From assembly GCA_024397995.1 (NCBI GenBank), contig CP073746.1, positions 2,787,501-2,851,500 on the forward strand: a stretch of 64,000 bases of DNA, read 5' to 3'. Origin of the DNA: a bacterium SCSIO 12827. Its GTDB lineage: Bacteria; Pseudomonadota; Alphaproteobacteria; Rhodospirillales; Casp-alpha2. The position numbers were made by a program, and so were the translations under genes. Below the pieces are notes generated by a model that was not told where the DNA came from, did no database searches, and saw nothing but the letters and a program-made list of their open reading frames with translations. This document shows, piece after piece, positions 34,656 to 44,107 of the stretch. Every line of letters begins with the position of its first letter. Positions within the stretch are counted from its first letter, which is position 1.

Positions 34656-35174
34656 ATGGCCCAGGACGACGAAGCGACCAAGCCGCCCCGCCGCCGCAAA
34701 GGCGGGGTCCGCGCCGTCGGTCAGGCACTGAGCAAGGTGACCGCCGCCGCCTATGGCAAGCGCGGCTTCGCCCAGGGAGACATCCTGCGCCATTGGCCGG
34801 AAATCGCCGGTGAACTCCTGGCCCGCCATACCCTGCCCGACCGCATCATCTTTCCCCGCGGACAGCGCACGGGCGGACTTTTGCACCTGCAGGCCGGCAA
34901 TTCCGCCGTGGCGACCGAGGTCCAGCATCTGGAACCCCTGATCGTGGAAAAAGTGAACACCTATTTCGGCTATGGCGCCGTCAGGGGCATCCACATTTTC
35001 CAGCGCCCCTTGCCGCCGCGCGAGGACACCACCCCGACCCCGCCCCGAACGCTGAGCCCAGCCGAACGGGCGGCCCTGGAACGCGACCTGAAGGCCGTGA
35101 CAGACCCGGACCTGCGCCGCGCCCTCGAAGGACTGGGACAGGCCGTCCGGCGGCGGCGCGGGGACGGTGGATAA
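34656..35174 (+). CDS. DUF721 (DciA-like) protein
   Basis: A 172-residue protein with the DUF721 core: GDILRHWPEIAGELLARHTLPDRIIFP, then LHLQAGNSAVATEVQHLEPLIVEKVNTYFGYGAVRGI. DciA, the characterised DUF721 protein, loads the replicative helicase DnaB. Whether this copy does so is inferred from the domain. A basic N-terminus (PPRRRKGG) and Pro-rich C-terminal tail flank the core. ATG 34656 has AAAGGA seven bases upstream; the longer frame to 34482 overlaps mutY's start and is rejected. Conserved position between mutY and dsbA. Confidence 0.85.
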   Translation: MAQDDEATKPPRRRKGGVRAVGQALSKVTAAAYGKRGFAQGDILRHWPEIAGELLARHTLPDRIIFPRGQRTGGLLHLQAGNSAVATEVQHLEPLIVEKVNTYFGYGAVRGIHIFQRPLPPREDTTPTPPRTLSPAERAALERDLKAVTDPDLRRALEGLGQAVRRRRGDGG

Positions 35175-35212
35175 ATTGCGGATCGGCGGCCCATATCAAC
35201 GATTTAGCAAAA

Positions 35213-35240
35213 GGAGTCGACTCCGTCTCGGAGCCGATTC
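35213..35240. promoter_or_regulatory. cluster of three GANTC (CcrM) sites upstream of dsbA
   Basis: GGAGTCGACTCC (35213-35224) contains GAGTC and GACTC back to back, and GATTC follows at 35236-35240, just before the dsbA start region. GANTC is the CcrM methylation site of alphaproteobacteria, and clusters near promoters can mark GcrA/CcrM control. Confidence 0.45.
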
Positions 35241-35276
35241 TATAGTCATCAACATCTTGTGTATCAGGAGGTTAAT

Positions 35277-35894
35277 TTGCTGCGATTAGCACAAGGTCTT
35301 GCGCTCGCAATGACACTGATTTTGGCCCTTTCCGGTCCCTTCGCGGGCCCGGCACAGGCGCAGAGCGCTCAGGACATGTTGGCGGAAAAGGTGCTCGGCA
35401 AGGCCGACGCGCCGGTGACGATGATCGAGTATGCCTCGCTGAGCTGCCCCCATTGCCGCGAATTTCATGAAAAGACCCTGCCCGCGATGAAGGAAAAGTA
35501 CATCGACACGGGCAAGGTGAAGCTGATCTTCCGCGACTTCCCCTTGGGCCAGCGCGCCCTGGCGGCGCATATGGTCGCCAGCTGCGCCGGCCCCGTGCGC
35601 TATTTCGCCATGATCAGCATCCTGTTCCGCGATCAGGCGATCTGGGCACAGGCACCGGATGGCCTTGCCGCCATCCAGACCACGGCCAAGAAAGGCGGCA
35701 TGTCGCCGGCCCAGGTCGATTCCTGCCTGCGCAACGAAGACCTTTTACAAGGCATTCAGAAGACCGCCGAAGCGGGCAACAAGGAGCACGGCGTCGATTC
35801 CACGCCGTTCTTCATCGTCGCTGGGGAAAAGGTTTCGGGCGCACAGGACTTCAAGGTGTTCGAGGAAATCATCGAACGCGCCCTGAAAAAATAA
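35277..35894 (+). CDS. DsbA family thioredoxin-fold protein
   Basis: A 205-residue exported oxidoreductase. A Sec signal peptide (LRLAQGLALAMTLILALSG... to about residue 29, ending AQAQ) is followed by VTMIEYASLSCPHCREF, with the active site Cys57-Pro-His-Cys60, the DsbA-type CPHC. The cis-proline loop is VDSTPFFIV near residue 177. It likely forms disulfides in periplasmic proteins. The start is TTG 35277, five bases after a perfect AGGAGG; the in-frame GTG at 35259 precedes that site and is rejected. It lies 51 bases upstream of smc. Confidence 0.92.
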   Translation: MLRLAQGLALAMTLILALSGPFAGPAQAQSAQDMLAEKVLGKADAPVTMIEYASLSCPHCREFHEKTLPAMKEKYIDTGKVKLIFRDFPLGQRALAAHMVASCAGPVRYFAMISILFRDQAIWAQAPDGLAAIQTTAKKGGMSPAQVDSCLRNEDLLQGIQKTAEAGNKEHGVDSTPFFIVAGEKVSGAQDFKVFEEIIERALKK

Positions 35895-35945
35895 ATGACG
35901 CAGAAATAATCGGCGCAAACAGGCAACCAGGATCGGCGAGGCGAC

Positions 35946-38900
35946 TTGCTTAATTTCAAGAAAATCCGCGTTCTGGGGTTCAAATCCTTCGTTGACCCCA
36001 CGGAGTTGTTCATCGAACCGGGCCTGACGGGCGTGGTCGGTCCGAACGGCTGCGGCAAGTCGAACGTGGTCGAATCCTTGAAATGGGTGATGGGTGAAAC
36101 CTCGGCCAAGCAGATGCGCGGCACGGAGATGGAAGACGTCATCTTCTCCGGAACGCAAGACCGGCCGTCGCGCAACATCGCCGAGGTGACGCTGACCCTC
36201 GACAATACCGAACGCAAGGCCCCGGCCCAGTTCAACGATGCGGACGAATTGGAAGTCACCCGCCGCATCGAACGCGAAAAGGGATCGAACTACCGCATCA
36301 ACGGCAAGGAAGTCCGCGCCCGCGACGTGCAACTGCTGTTCGCCGATCAGGCCACGGGCGCGCGCTCGACCGCCCTGGTCAGCCAAGGGCGCATCGGCAC
36401 CGTGATCAACGCCAAGCCGGCGCAGCGTCGCCTTCTACTGGAAGAAGCCGCCGGCATCACCGGTCTGCATTCCCGCCGCCACGAGGCGGAACTGCGCCTC
36501 AAAGGCGCCGAAGCCAACATGGAGCGTCTGGACGACATCCTGGTCACCCTCGACGCCCAGATGAACAACCTGAAGAAACAGGCCCGCCAGGCGACCCGAT
36601 ACCGCAATCTGTCGGACCATATCCGCAAGGCCGAGGCGACCCTATTCCATATCCTGTGGTCCAACGCGGAAACCGCCCGCGACACGGCCCGCGCGCAGTT
36701 GAAGGAAGCCGAACACGCGGTCACCGAGTTGACCCAGCGCGCCGCCCAGGCAACCACTCGCCAAGCCCAGGCCGCCGAGGGTCTGCCCGAACTGCGCCAG
36801 GGCGAGGCCCAGGTGGCGGCGGAACTGCAGCGCCTGACCCTGGCCCGCGAAGGCCTGGACGAAGAAGAAGCCCGCATCACCCAGACCATGGCCGAAACCC
36901 GGGGCCGTCTGGAACAGACCGCCCGCGACCGTGAGCGAGAACAGGGCCTGATGACCGACGCCGCCGAGGCCATCCAGCGTCTGGCCGCCGAAAAGCAGGA
37001 CATCGAGACCGCCCAGACGCAGGAAGCCGACGACCTGACGGCCGCCGCCGAGGCCCGCGCCGCCGCCGACGTCGCCGTCGCCGAAATGGACCGCGAGGTC
37101 GACCGCGACACCAACGATCTAGCCGCCGCCGAAGCCCGCCGCAATGCCCTGAATCAACGCCTGGCCGAACTGGAAAACCGCCTGAACCGGCTGGCCCAGC
37201 GCGCCGCCGACGCCGAGGCACAGAAAGCCGAACTGGAATCCCGGTCCGCCGACCTGGTCGATCTGGCCCAGGCAGATGCCACCGTCGAAACCACGCGCAC
37301 CGCCGCCGACACCGCCCGCGAGACCCTGACCGCAACGGAAGCCGCCCGCACCGAAGCCGATCAGGCGTCGGAACAGGCAGCCCAGGCCGCGCGGGAAAAA
37401 GCGAACGAACAGACCGCCCTGGAAACCGAAATCCGCACCCTGGAGCGCGTCCTCGCCGCCGGGCCGGAAACGGACCTGCCGCCGATGCTCGACCAGATCA
37501 GCGTCGACAAGGGGTTCGAGGATGCGCTGGGCGCCGCCCTGGGCGAAGACCTCTCGGCCCCGGCCATGGGCGACGACGATGGCGCCGTCATCGGTTGGCG
37601 CGCCTTGGGCCCCATGGCGACGGCCCCGGCCCTGCCCGCCGGCGCACGCGCCCTGTCGGAGGTCGTGAAAGCCCCCGCCGCCCTCGACCGCCGCCTGTCG
37701 CAGATCGGTATCGTCGAGGATGCCGCCGAAGGCACCCGCCTGCAGGCCGGCCTGGCCCCCGGCCAACGCCTGGTCAGCCGCGCCGGCGGCCTGTGGCGCT
37801 GGGACGGCTTCCGCGTCGCCGAAGGGGCGGAAACCGCCGCCGCCCAACGCTTGGCCCAGCGCAACCGCCTGAACGAGGTCGCGGCCCAGGCTGAGGCCGC
37901 GCGCGAAACCCTGGACGCCCTGCGGGCCACCGCCGAGGCCGCCAAGGCCAAGGCCGAGGCCCTGCGCACCCAGGAACGCGACGCCCGCCAAGCGCTGAAC
38001 GAGGCCGACCGCGCCTTCAACGCCGCCCGCGACCGCCTGGCCGAGGTCAAGGACCGTGCCGCCGCCGTACAGAATAAGCTGGCCGCCCTGGCCGAAACCC
38101 AGGCGTCCATCGCCGCCGATCAGGAAGAATCCGGAGCCCAGAAGGCGGCGCTTGAAACCGAACGCAGCGAACTGCCGGACCTGGAGGCCGCGCGCACGGC
38201 CCTGGCCGACAAGCGCACTGCCCTGGCCGAGAAGCGCACCCACCAGATGGAATGCCGGTCGCGCCACGACCAGCTGTTCCAGGCGTCGGAAGCCCGCAAA
38301 CAACGCTTGCTCGCCGTCGCCTCCGAATCTCAGATGTGGGTGACCCGCCGGTCGCGGTCGGAAAGCCAGCTCGGCGAACTGGCGGAACGCGCCACCGCCC
38401 TGCAAGCGGACCTGGACGCCCTGCAGCAGAAACCGGCCGAGATCGCGGCCAAGCGCGACGAGCTGTTGACCGCCATTCAGGGGGCCGAGGCGCGCCGCAA
38501 CACCGCCGCCGACCATCTGGCCCAGGCGGAAGCCGCCCTGGCCGAAGCCGACCGCGACATGCGCCAGGCCGAACACGACCTGTCCTTCGCCCGCGAAACC
38601 CGGGTCCGTGCCGAGGGTGCTGTGGAGCAGGCCGAACAGGGCTGCCGCGGCCTGATCGAGCGCATCAACGACCGCCTGCACGTCACCCCGGACAAGCTGG
38701 CCGAACTGGCGGAAGTGGAAGACGGCAAGGATCTGCCCGAATTGGAGAACGCGGAAAGCCGGGTCGACCGCCTGCTGCGTGAACGCGACACCATGGGCCC
38801 GGTCAACCTGCGTGCCGAACAGGAAATGACCGAGTTGTCGGAACAGATCACCGGCCTGGAAACGGAAAAGACCGACCTTCTTGCCGCCATCGACAAGCTA

Positions 38901-39419
38901 CGCCAGGGCATCAACGAGCTGAACCGCGAGGGCCGGGCCCGCCTGCTGGCCTCGTTCGAAGAGGTCAACGGCCATTTCCAGGTTCTGTTCCAACGCCTGT
39001 TCGGCGGCGGCAAGGCCCATCTGGAACTGGTGGAATCGGACGATCCGCTCCAAGCCGGCCTGGAAATCTTCGCCAGCCCGCCGGGCAAGCGCCTGCAGGT
39101 ATTATCGCTGTTGTCGGGCGGCGAACAGGCGCTGACGGCCCTGGCCCTGCTGTTCGGGGTGTTTCAGACCAACCCGGCGCCGATTTGCGTGCTCGACGAA
39201 GTGGACGCGCCGCTTGATGACGCCAATGTCGACCGATTCTGCTCCATGCTCGACGAAATGGCGGCCACGGGGCAGACCCGCTTCATCGTCATCACCCACC
39301 ACCGCATGACCATGGCCCGCATGCACCGCCTGTTCGGTGTGACCATGCAGGAACGTGGCGTGTCGCAGCTTGTCTCCGTCGACCTGCAACAGGCCGAAAG
39401 CTTCCGCGAGAGCGCGTGA
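35946..39419 (+). CDS. smc: chromosome segregation protein SMC
   Basis: A 1157-residue SMC ATPase. The N-terminal head has Walker A GPNGCGKSNVVE near residue 32. Two long coiled coils flank a hinge region near residues 510-660 (EKGFEDALGAALGEDL). The C-terminal head has the signature LLSGGEQALTALALLF and Walker B PICVLDEVDAPLDDAN. It compacts and separates sister chromosomes with ScpA/ScpB, whose genes are not in the window. The start is TTG (LLNFKKIRVLGFKSF). Slightly shorter than the roughly 1190 residues of Bacillus SMC, but normal for alphaproteobacteria. Confidence 0.97.
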   Translation: MLNFKKIRVLGFKSFVDPTELFIEPGLTGVVGPNGCGKSNVVESLKWVMGETSAKQMRGTEMEDVIFSGTQDRPSRNIAEVTLTLDNTERKAPAQFNDADELEVTRRIEREKGSNYRINGKEVRARDVQLLFADQATGARSTALVSQGRIGTVINAKPAQRRLLLEEAAGITGLHSRRHEAELRLKGAEANMERLDDILVTLDAQMNNLKKQARQATRYRNLSDHIRKAEATLFHILWSNAETARDTARAQLKEAEHAVTELTQRAAQATTRQAQAAEGLPELRQGEAQVAAELQRLTLAREGLDEEEARITQTMAETRGRLEQTARDREREQGLMTDAAEAIQRLAAEKQDIETAQTQEADDLTAAAEARAAADVAVAEMDREVDRDTNDLAAAEARRNALNQRLAELENRLNRLAQRAADAEAQKAELESRSADLVDLAQADATVETTRTAADTARETLTATEAARTEADQASEQAAQAAREKANEQTALETEIRTLERVLAAGPETDLPPMLDQISVDKGFEDALGAALGEDLSAPAMGDDDGAVIGWRALGPMATAPALPAGARALSEVVKAPAALDRRLSQIGIVEDAAEGTRLQAGLAPGQRLVSRAGGLWRWDGFRVAEGAETAAAQRLAQRNRLNEVAAQAEAARETLDALRATAEAAKAKAEALRTQERDARQALNEADRAFNAARDRLAEVKDRAAAVQNKLAALAETQASIAADQEESGAQKAALETERSELPDLEAARTALADKRTALAEKRTHQMECRSRHDQLFQASEARKQRLLAVASESQMWVTRRSRSESQLGELAERATALQADLDALQQKPAEIAAKRDELLTAIQGAEARRNTAADHLAQAEAALAEADRDMRQAEHDLSFARETRVRAEGAVEQAEQGCRGLIERINDRLHVTPDKLAELAEVEDGKDLPELENAESRVDRLLRERDTMGPVNLRAEQEMTELSEQITGLETEKTDLLAAIDKLRQGINELNREGRARLLASFEEVNGHFQVLFQRLFGGGKAHLELVESDDPLQAGLEIFASPPGKRLQVLSLLSGGEQALTALALLFGVFQTNPAPICVLDEVDAPLDDANVDRFCSMLDEMAATGQTRFIVITHHRMTMARMHRLFGVTMQERGVSQLVSVDLQQAESFRESA

Positions 39420-39487
39420 CAACCGCCCCCCCCGGGTGCTATTGTTCCCGCCTGATATCTAAACCCCTTCATGCCTAGGTATTTTAC

Positions 39488-39844
39488 ATGACCGACGAAC
39501 GGCCCCATTCGGACCTGGACGGCCTGCAAAAGCGCATCGACGGCGCCCTGGACAAGGGCGGGTTTTCGCAAGCGCAGAAAAATCGCGACAAGGAGCCGCC
39601 AAATAGCGCTCTTAGCCTTGCATTTCGTGTCGGCATTGAGTTAGTTTCCGCCGTCGCCGTTGGGCTGGGTATCGGTTGGCTGCTTGATAAGTGGCTCGAT
39701 ACCAAGCCCTGGCTCATGTTGGTGTTCATAATCCTAGGGGGATGCGCCGGCATTCTGAACGTCTATCGGATGGCCCGTGGCTACGGTTACGCCGCGGGGT
39801 ATCAACAGGATGAAAATCCGACCGACGATGCAGATCGCCGATAA
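39488..39844 (+). CDS. atpI: F0F1 ATP synthase assembly protein AtpI
   Basis: A 118-residue protein with two transmembrane segments (LVSAVAVGLGIGWLLDKWL and PWLMLVFIILGGCAGILNVYR) and a charged cytoplasmic N-terminus. AtpI-like proteins help assemble the c-ring. First gene of the F0 operon atpI-atpB-atpE-atpF'-atpF. Confidence 0.92.
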   Translation: MTDERPHSDLDGLQKRIDGALDKGGFSQAQKNRDKEPPNSALSLAFRVGIELVSAVAVGLGIGWLLDKWLDTKPWLMLVFIILGGCAGILNVYRMARGYGYAAGYQQDENPTDDADRR

Positions 39845-39890
39845 AAACGCACCCGCATAAACGCGCTATAGACAGACGGGAAACCGAGCC

Positions 39891-40622
39891 TTGGCCGATA
39901 AGCACAGCCCGCTCGCTCAGTTCGAGATCAAAACACTTGTGCCGCTAGATTTCGGCGGCATTGACGCATCCTTTACCAACTCGGCACTTATGATGGTGGC
40001 GACGGTGGTCGTGGTCAGCGCCTTCCTGATCCTGGGCATGCGCCGCAACGCCCTGGTTCCCGGGCGCTGGCAGTCGATTGCGGAACTCTCCTACGTGTTC
40101 ATCGCCAATCTGGTGAAGGACACGGTCGGATCCGAGGGCCGCAACTACTTCCCCTTCATCTTCACGGTGTTCATGTTCGTGCTGTTCGGCAATCTGCTGG
40201 GCATGGTCCCCTACAGCTTCACCTTCACGTCGCACATCGTGGTGACCTTCACCATGGCGGCGGTGATCTTCGTCGGCGTGACGCTGATTGCGCTGGCCAA
40301 GCACAAGATGCACTTCTTCTCGTTCTTCATGCCGCCGGGCGTGCCGATTCTCATGGCGCCGCTGCTGATCCCGATCGAGATCATTTCCTATCTGTCGCGC
40401 CCCATCTCCCTCAGCGTCCGTCTGTTTGCCAACATGCTGGCCGGACACACGCTGCTGAAGGTGTTCGCCGGGTTCATCATTTCGCTTGGTGTGTTCGGCG
40501 TGGCGCCCTGGCTGTTCGTGGTCGCGTTGACGGGCCTGGAAATCGTCATCGCCTTCCTGCAGGCCTTCGTGTTCACCATTCTGACCTGCCTGTACCTGAA
40601 CGACGCCCTGCACCTTCACTAG
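39891..40622 (+). CDS. atpB: F0 ATP synthase subunit a
   Basis: A 243-residue membrane subunit forming the proton half-channels. The conserved arginine is in LSRPISLSVRLFANMLAGHTLLKVF, and the C-terminal helix IAFLQAFVFTILTCLYLNDALHLH is characteristic. Start is TTG at 39891. Confidence 0.97.
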   Translation: MADKHSPLAQFEIKTLVPLDFGGIDASFTNSALMMVATVVVVSAFLILGMRRNALVPGRWQSIAELSYVFIANLVKDTVGSEGRNYFPFIFTVFMFVLFGNLLGMVPYSFTFTSHIVVTFTMAAVIFVGVTLIALAKHKMHFFSFFMPPGVPILMAPLLIPIEIISYLSRPISLSVRLFANMLAGHTLLKVFAGFIISLGVFGVAPWLFVVALTGLEIVIAFLQAFVFTILTCLYLNDALHLH

Positions 40623-40713
40623 GGCATCGCAGATCAGCCACGGGCAACGAAACAACCCCATTCACCAGTCAACTCACACACTCAAGATTTAGCATCAAGA
40701 AAGGATCAACCCC

Positions 40714-40938
40714 ATGGAAGTTCAAGCTGCGAAGCTGCTCGGTGCCGGCCTGGCCGTTATCGGCGTGATTGGTTCCGGTATCGGCATCGGTACCATCTTT
40801 GCCTCGTTCATTCAGGCTGTGGGCCGCAACCCCTCCGCTCAGGGCGCCGTGTTCCCCATGACCATGCTGGGCTTCGCCCTCGTGGAAGCCATCGCGCTGT
40901 TCGCGCTGGTTATCGCCCTGGTCATTCTGTTCGGCTGA
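40714..40938 (+). CDS. atpE: F0 ATP synthase subunit c
   Basis: A 74-residue hairpin of two helices joined by the polar loop QAVGRNPSAQG. The carboxylate ion-binding residue is the Glu in ALVEAIALFALV (about residue 58), without the extra Gln/Ser of sodium-binding forms, so a proton type is likely. Confidence 0.97.
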   Translation: MEVQAAKLLGAGLAVIGVIGSGIGIGTIFASFIQAVGRNPSAQGAVFPMTMLGFALVEAIALFALVIALVILFG

Positions 40939-41045
40939 TCTTTCGGTCTTGCGCGGGCCCGGGGCGGATTCCGTCCCGGTCACGGCATTCCGTCTTCGGA
41001 CGGCTGACCCAAGGATCAACGGCTTTCGGATAAAGAGGTCTTTCC

Positions 41046-41540
41046 ATGCCTCAATTGGACTTCACAACCTACGTGCCCCAGATCATCTGGCTGGTGATTT
41101 CCTTCACCGCCATGTTCTTGGTCATGTGGAAGGTCTGCGTGCCCCGGATCGGCGGCGCCCTTGAGGCGCGGCAGAAGAAGATCGAGCAGAACCTGGAGCG
41201 CGCGGCGGAACTGAAGGCCGAGGCCGAAGCCGCCATCGAGGCCTATGAAAAGGCCTTGGCCGACGCCCGTGCCACGGCGCACGAGGAAATCGTTAAGGTG
41301 CAGGCCGACCTGAAGGCCAAGCAGGATGCTGAGGAAAGCAAGCTTTCCCAGACCCTGCAGGCCCGCATCAAGGAAGGCGAGGCAACCATCGACAAGGCGC
41401 TTCAGGGCGCCCTGGCGAGCCTTGACGCCATGGCGTCCGACGTCGCGGCCGCCGCTTGTGAGCGGCTGACCGGCGAAGCACCGGATGCCAAGGCCCTTGA
41501 AAAGGCCGTGGCCGGCGCCGCCAAAGCGCGTCAAGCCTAG
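41046..41540 (+). CDS. atpF2: F0 ATP synthase subunit b'
   Basis: A 164-residue b-type stalk subunit: one N-terminal membrane helix (PQIIWLVISFTAMFLVMWKV) then a long charged coiled coil. It is the first of two unequal b subunits, the b/b' arrangement typical of alphaproteobacteria and photosynthetic bacteria. It lies just before atpF. Confidence 0.93.
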   Translation: MPQLDFTTYVPQIIWLVISFTAMFLVMWKVCVPRIGGALEARQKKIEQNLERAAELKAEAEAAIEAYEKALADARATAHEEIVKVQADLKAKQDAEESKLSQTLQARIKEGEATIDKALQGALASLDAMASDVAAAACERLTGEAPDAKALEKAVAGAAKARQA

Positions 41541-41554
41541 GAAGGAAGCGGATC

Positions 41555-42049
41555 ATGGACCATATGCTGCAAGATCCCACATTCTGGGTCGCCACTGCCT
41601 TCGCCGCCTTCATCGGCGTGCTGGTCTACCTCAAGGTGCCGGGCCTGATCGCCGGTGCCCTCGATGAGCGGGCCGACAAGATCAAGGCCGACATCGAAGA
41701 GGCGGAAAAGCTTCGCGAGGAAGCGCAGAAGCTGCTGGCTGACTACCAGAAGAAACAGCGCGACGCCCAGAAGGAAGCGGACAAGATCGTGACCGCCGCC
41801 AAGGAAGAAGCCGAGCGCATGGCCAAGCAAGGCGAACAGCGCTTGAAAGATTCCCTGGCACGCCGCGAAAAGCAGGCCACGGACCGTCTGGCCCAGGCCG
41901 AAGCCGCCGCTCTCGATCACCTCAAGGCCCATACGGTCGAGGTCGCCATGGCCGCCACGCGCCAGGTTCTGGCCGACAGCATCAAGGGCAAGAAGGCCGA
42001 TCAGTTGATCGACGACGCCATCGGCGCCCTGCCCGGCAAGCTGCACTAA
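41555..42049 (+). CDS. atpF: F0 ATP synthase subunit b
   Basis: A 164-residue b subunit: a short membrane segment (TFWVATAFAAFIGVLVYL), then a long dimeric coiled coil of alternating charged residues (EEAEKLREEAQKLLADYQKK). It forms the peripheral stalk with b'. Last gene before a terminator; the F1 genes are elsewhere. Confidence 0.95.
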   Translation: MDHMLQDPTFWVATAFAAFIGVLVYLKVPGLIAGALDERADKIKADIEEAEKLREEAQKLLADYQKKQRDAQKEADKIVTAAKEEAERMAKQGEQRLKDSLARREKQATDRLAQAEAAALDHLKAHTVEVAMAATRQVLADSIKGKKADQLIDDAIGALPGKLH

Positions 42050-42076
42050 GCTTTCGGGGAAACACCAAGAACAACG

Positions 42077-42108
42077 AAAGGGGCTCCTCCGGAGCCCCTT
42101 TTATTTTG
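42077..42108 (+). terminator. Rho-independent terminator after the F0 operon
   Basis: AAGGGGCTCC, loop TCC, GGAGCCCCTT: a 10-bp stem (42078-42087 with 42091-42100) followed by TTATTTTG. The A run on the other side may also terminate the opposing speB operon. Confidence 0.9.
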
Positions 42109-42135
42109 TCCGCACGCAAGCGCGATGACGCCGTG

Positions 42136-43044
42136 TCAGGCTGCCTTGGACAGCCCGTCCGTGAATCGATAGGCGAGGATCTTGTAAGCCAGCTTGGCGG
42201 CCAGGAAGTTGCACGAATGCAGGCCTTCGATAGGGGCCAGTTCGTTGATGTCCGCCCCCACGACCTTTCCCGCGACCTTGTTGGCCGCCCGGATGATGCG
42301 CACGGCGTCATCCCAGAACACGCCGCCTGGTTCCGGCGTGCCCGTGGCCTGCATCAGGCTGGAATCGAAGCCGTCGAGATCGAAGGTGATGTAGACCGTC
42401 TTTCCGGCAAGGTGGGAGACGATCCGGTCCACGTCCCAGTCCCGCCGATCCTTGCCCCAGTAGATGTGGATGCGGTCCCGGTTGGCGTCGAGGAACGGGA
42501 TTTCCCCGGACGAGATGTTGCGGATGCCGACCGAAACGATCGACAGGCCGGGATGATCCAGGCAGCGGCGCATGGCGGCGGCGTGGGAAAAATGCTCCCC
42601 CTCATAGCCGTCGCGCAGGTCCGCATGGGCGTCGAACTGCAGCAGGCACAGGTCCGGATAGCGTTCGACAAAGGGGCGAATCGCCCCCGGCGTGATCGAA
42701 TGCTCCCCGCCGAAGGTCAGCGGAAAGCGCCCCTCGTCGAGAATCCCGCCGACGACCCCCGCCAACTGGTCGAGGGCGGCCGGAATATCCGTGGGGATAT
42801 CGAACGGGGCCAGGGTGTTCAGATGGAAATCTCGGCACGGCTCCCGCCATAGCTCTTCGTCGAACAGTTCGACCTGATGGGAGGCGTCGATCATCGCCTG
42901 CGGCCCAGCCGCCGTGCCGCCGCCGTAGCTGACGGAGGCTTCCAGGCCATAGGGGACGATCGTCACGCCGGGCTTCTCAGCCGCGTCGGCAACGTCGTCC
43001 CCGCTCAGGCCGAGGAAGCCCTCTTCAGGAGGCAGAATTTTCAC
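42136..43044 (-). CDS. speB: agmatinase / arginase-family ureohydrolase
   Basis: A 302-residue ureohydrolase. Metal ligands: His in FGGEHSITPG, the FDAHADLRD motif, and FDLDGFDSS near residue 230 (normally D-x-D-x-x-D-P; the P is replaced by Ser). Agmatinase would hydrolyse agmatine to putrescine and urea, but other guanidino substrates (arginine, guanidinobutyrate) are possible. GTG 43044 has TAAGGA seven bases upstream. It is the third gene of a polyamine operon, 16 bases after the deoxyhypusine-synthase-like gene. Confidence 0.88.
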   Translation of the reverse strand: MKILPPEEGFLGLSGDDVADAAEKPGVTIVPYGLEASVSYGGGTAAGPQAMIDASHQVELFDEELWREPCRDFHLNTLAPFDIPTDIPAALDQLAGVVGGILDEGRFPLTFGGEHSITPGAIRPFVERYPDLCLLQFDAHADLRDGYEGEHFSHAAAMRRCLDHPGLSIVSVGIRNISSGEIPFLDANRDRIHIYWGKDRRDWDVDRIVSHLAGKTVYITFDLDGFDSSLMQATGTPEPGGVFWDDAVRIIRAANKVAGKVVGADINELAPIEGLHSCNFLAAKLAYKILAYRFTDGLSKAA

Positions 43045-43060
43045 TGTGACGTCCTTAAGT

Positions 43061-44107
43061 TCAGTCGAACAGCTTGGCGTGGCGGCGCTTCGGCCGGTCT
43101 TTCCAATGGCCGCGGTGATAGGCGTCGCTGCACAGCAGCGGGATGACGCTGCCGGCTTCGGCATAGACCATCTGTTCCAGCGCCGTGTCGACCTTGCCCC
43201 AGGAGGACGCCTCCTTGAGGGTCGAGCTGGAACAGGCCCCGTCACGCACGTCGGCGACCGTGATCTGCACGGCGTATTTGTGCATGTCGACCTCGTGGCC
43301 GAGGATTTCCGCGCAGACCACCGTGTCCTGCACGAAGTTCTTGGGCACGCCGCCGCCGACCATCAGCAGACCCGAGGTCCCGGATTTGATCTTGATGTCC
43401 GTCAGTTCACGGAAATCAGCAATCGAATCAATGGTCATGTGGTTGTTCGGATTGCGCACCTGATGCAGGACCAGGCCGAACCCGGCGCTGGAATCCGTGA
43501 ACGCCGGACAGAACACGGGCACATCGTGCTCGTAAGCCAGCTGAACCAGGGAATCCTTCTTCCGCGCCTTGCCTTCGGACAGGTAGCGGCCCATTTCGCG
43601 GATGAATTCCCGCGACGAATAGGCACGCGGTTCCAGCCCATCGGCGATTTCGCCGATGGCATGGTCACAGGCCTGCAGTTCTTCTTCGTCGATGTAGGTA
43701 TCGTAGATGCGGTCGATGTACTGCGAACGCAGATAGTTGTCATCGATGTCCGGCGAGCCCTGATAGTGGCGGAAGCCGAGCGCTTCGAAGAAGTCCATGT
43801 CGACGATGCTGGCCCCGGTCGAGACGATGGCATCGACCATGTTGTAGCGGATCAGGTCGGCATAGACCTTCATGCAGCCGCCGGCCGAGGTCGAGCCCGC
43901 CAGCGTCAGGAAGATCGTGCAGTCCTTGTCGGCCAGCATGTCGTTGTAGATGCCGGTCGCCCGCGCCAGATCGCGCGAGGTGAACGACATCTTCGACATG
44001 CTGTCGATAATCGGCCGGGCGTCGATCTTGGTGATGTCGACGTGTTCGACGGTCTTGCTCAGCAGGGCCGCTTTTTCGTCGGCCATCTTCTGTTCCGAGG
44101 TTTTCAT
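43061..44107 (-). CDS. deoxyhypusine synthase-like protein
   Basis: A 348-residue member of the deoxyhypusine synthase family. The NAD-binding loop GSTSAGG is at 71-77, and the active-site lysine is kept: Lys305 in SSWGKVDTA (the SWGK motif of eukaryotic and archaeal enzymes). Bacteria lack eIF5A, so the protein cannot make deoxyhypusine on it. Characterised bacterial relatives transfer the aminobutyl group of spermidine or putrescine to amines, making homospermidine or related polyamines. That is the likely role here, given the ornithine decarboxylase gene (overlapping by ATGA) and agmatinase-like gene on either side. Substrate is inferred. Confidence 0.88.
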   Translation of the reverse strand: MKTSEQKMADEKAALLSKTVEHVDITKIDARPIIDSMSKMSFTSRDLARATGIYNDMLADKDCTIFLTLAGSTSAGGCMKVYADLIRYNMVDAIVSTGASIVDMDFFEALGFRHYQGSPDIDDNYLRSQYIDRIYDTYIDEEELQACDHAIGEIADGLEPRAYSSREFIREMGRYLSEGKARKKDSLVQLAYEHDVPVFCPAFTDSSAGFGLVLHQVRNPNNHMTIDSIADFRELTDIKIKSGTSGLLMVGGGVPKNFVQDTVVCAEILGHEVDMHKYAVQITVADVRDGACSSSTLKEASSWGKVDTALEQMVYAEAGSVIPLLCSDAYHRGHWKDRPKRRHAKLFD

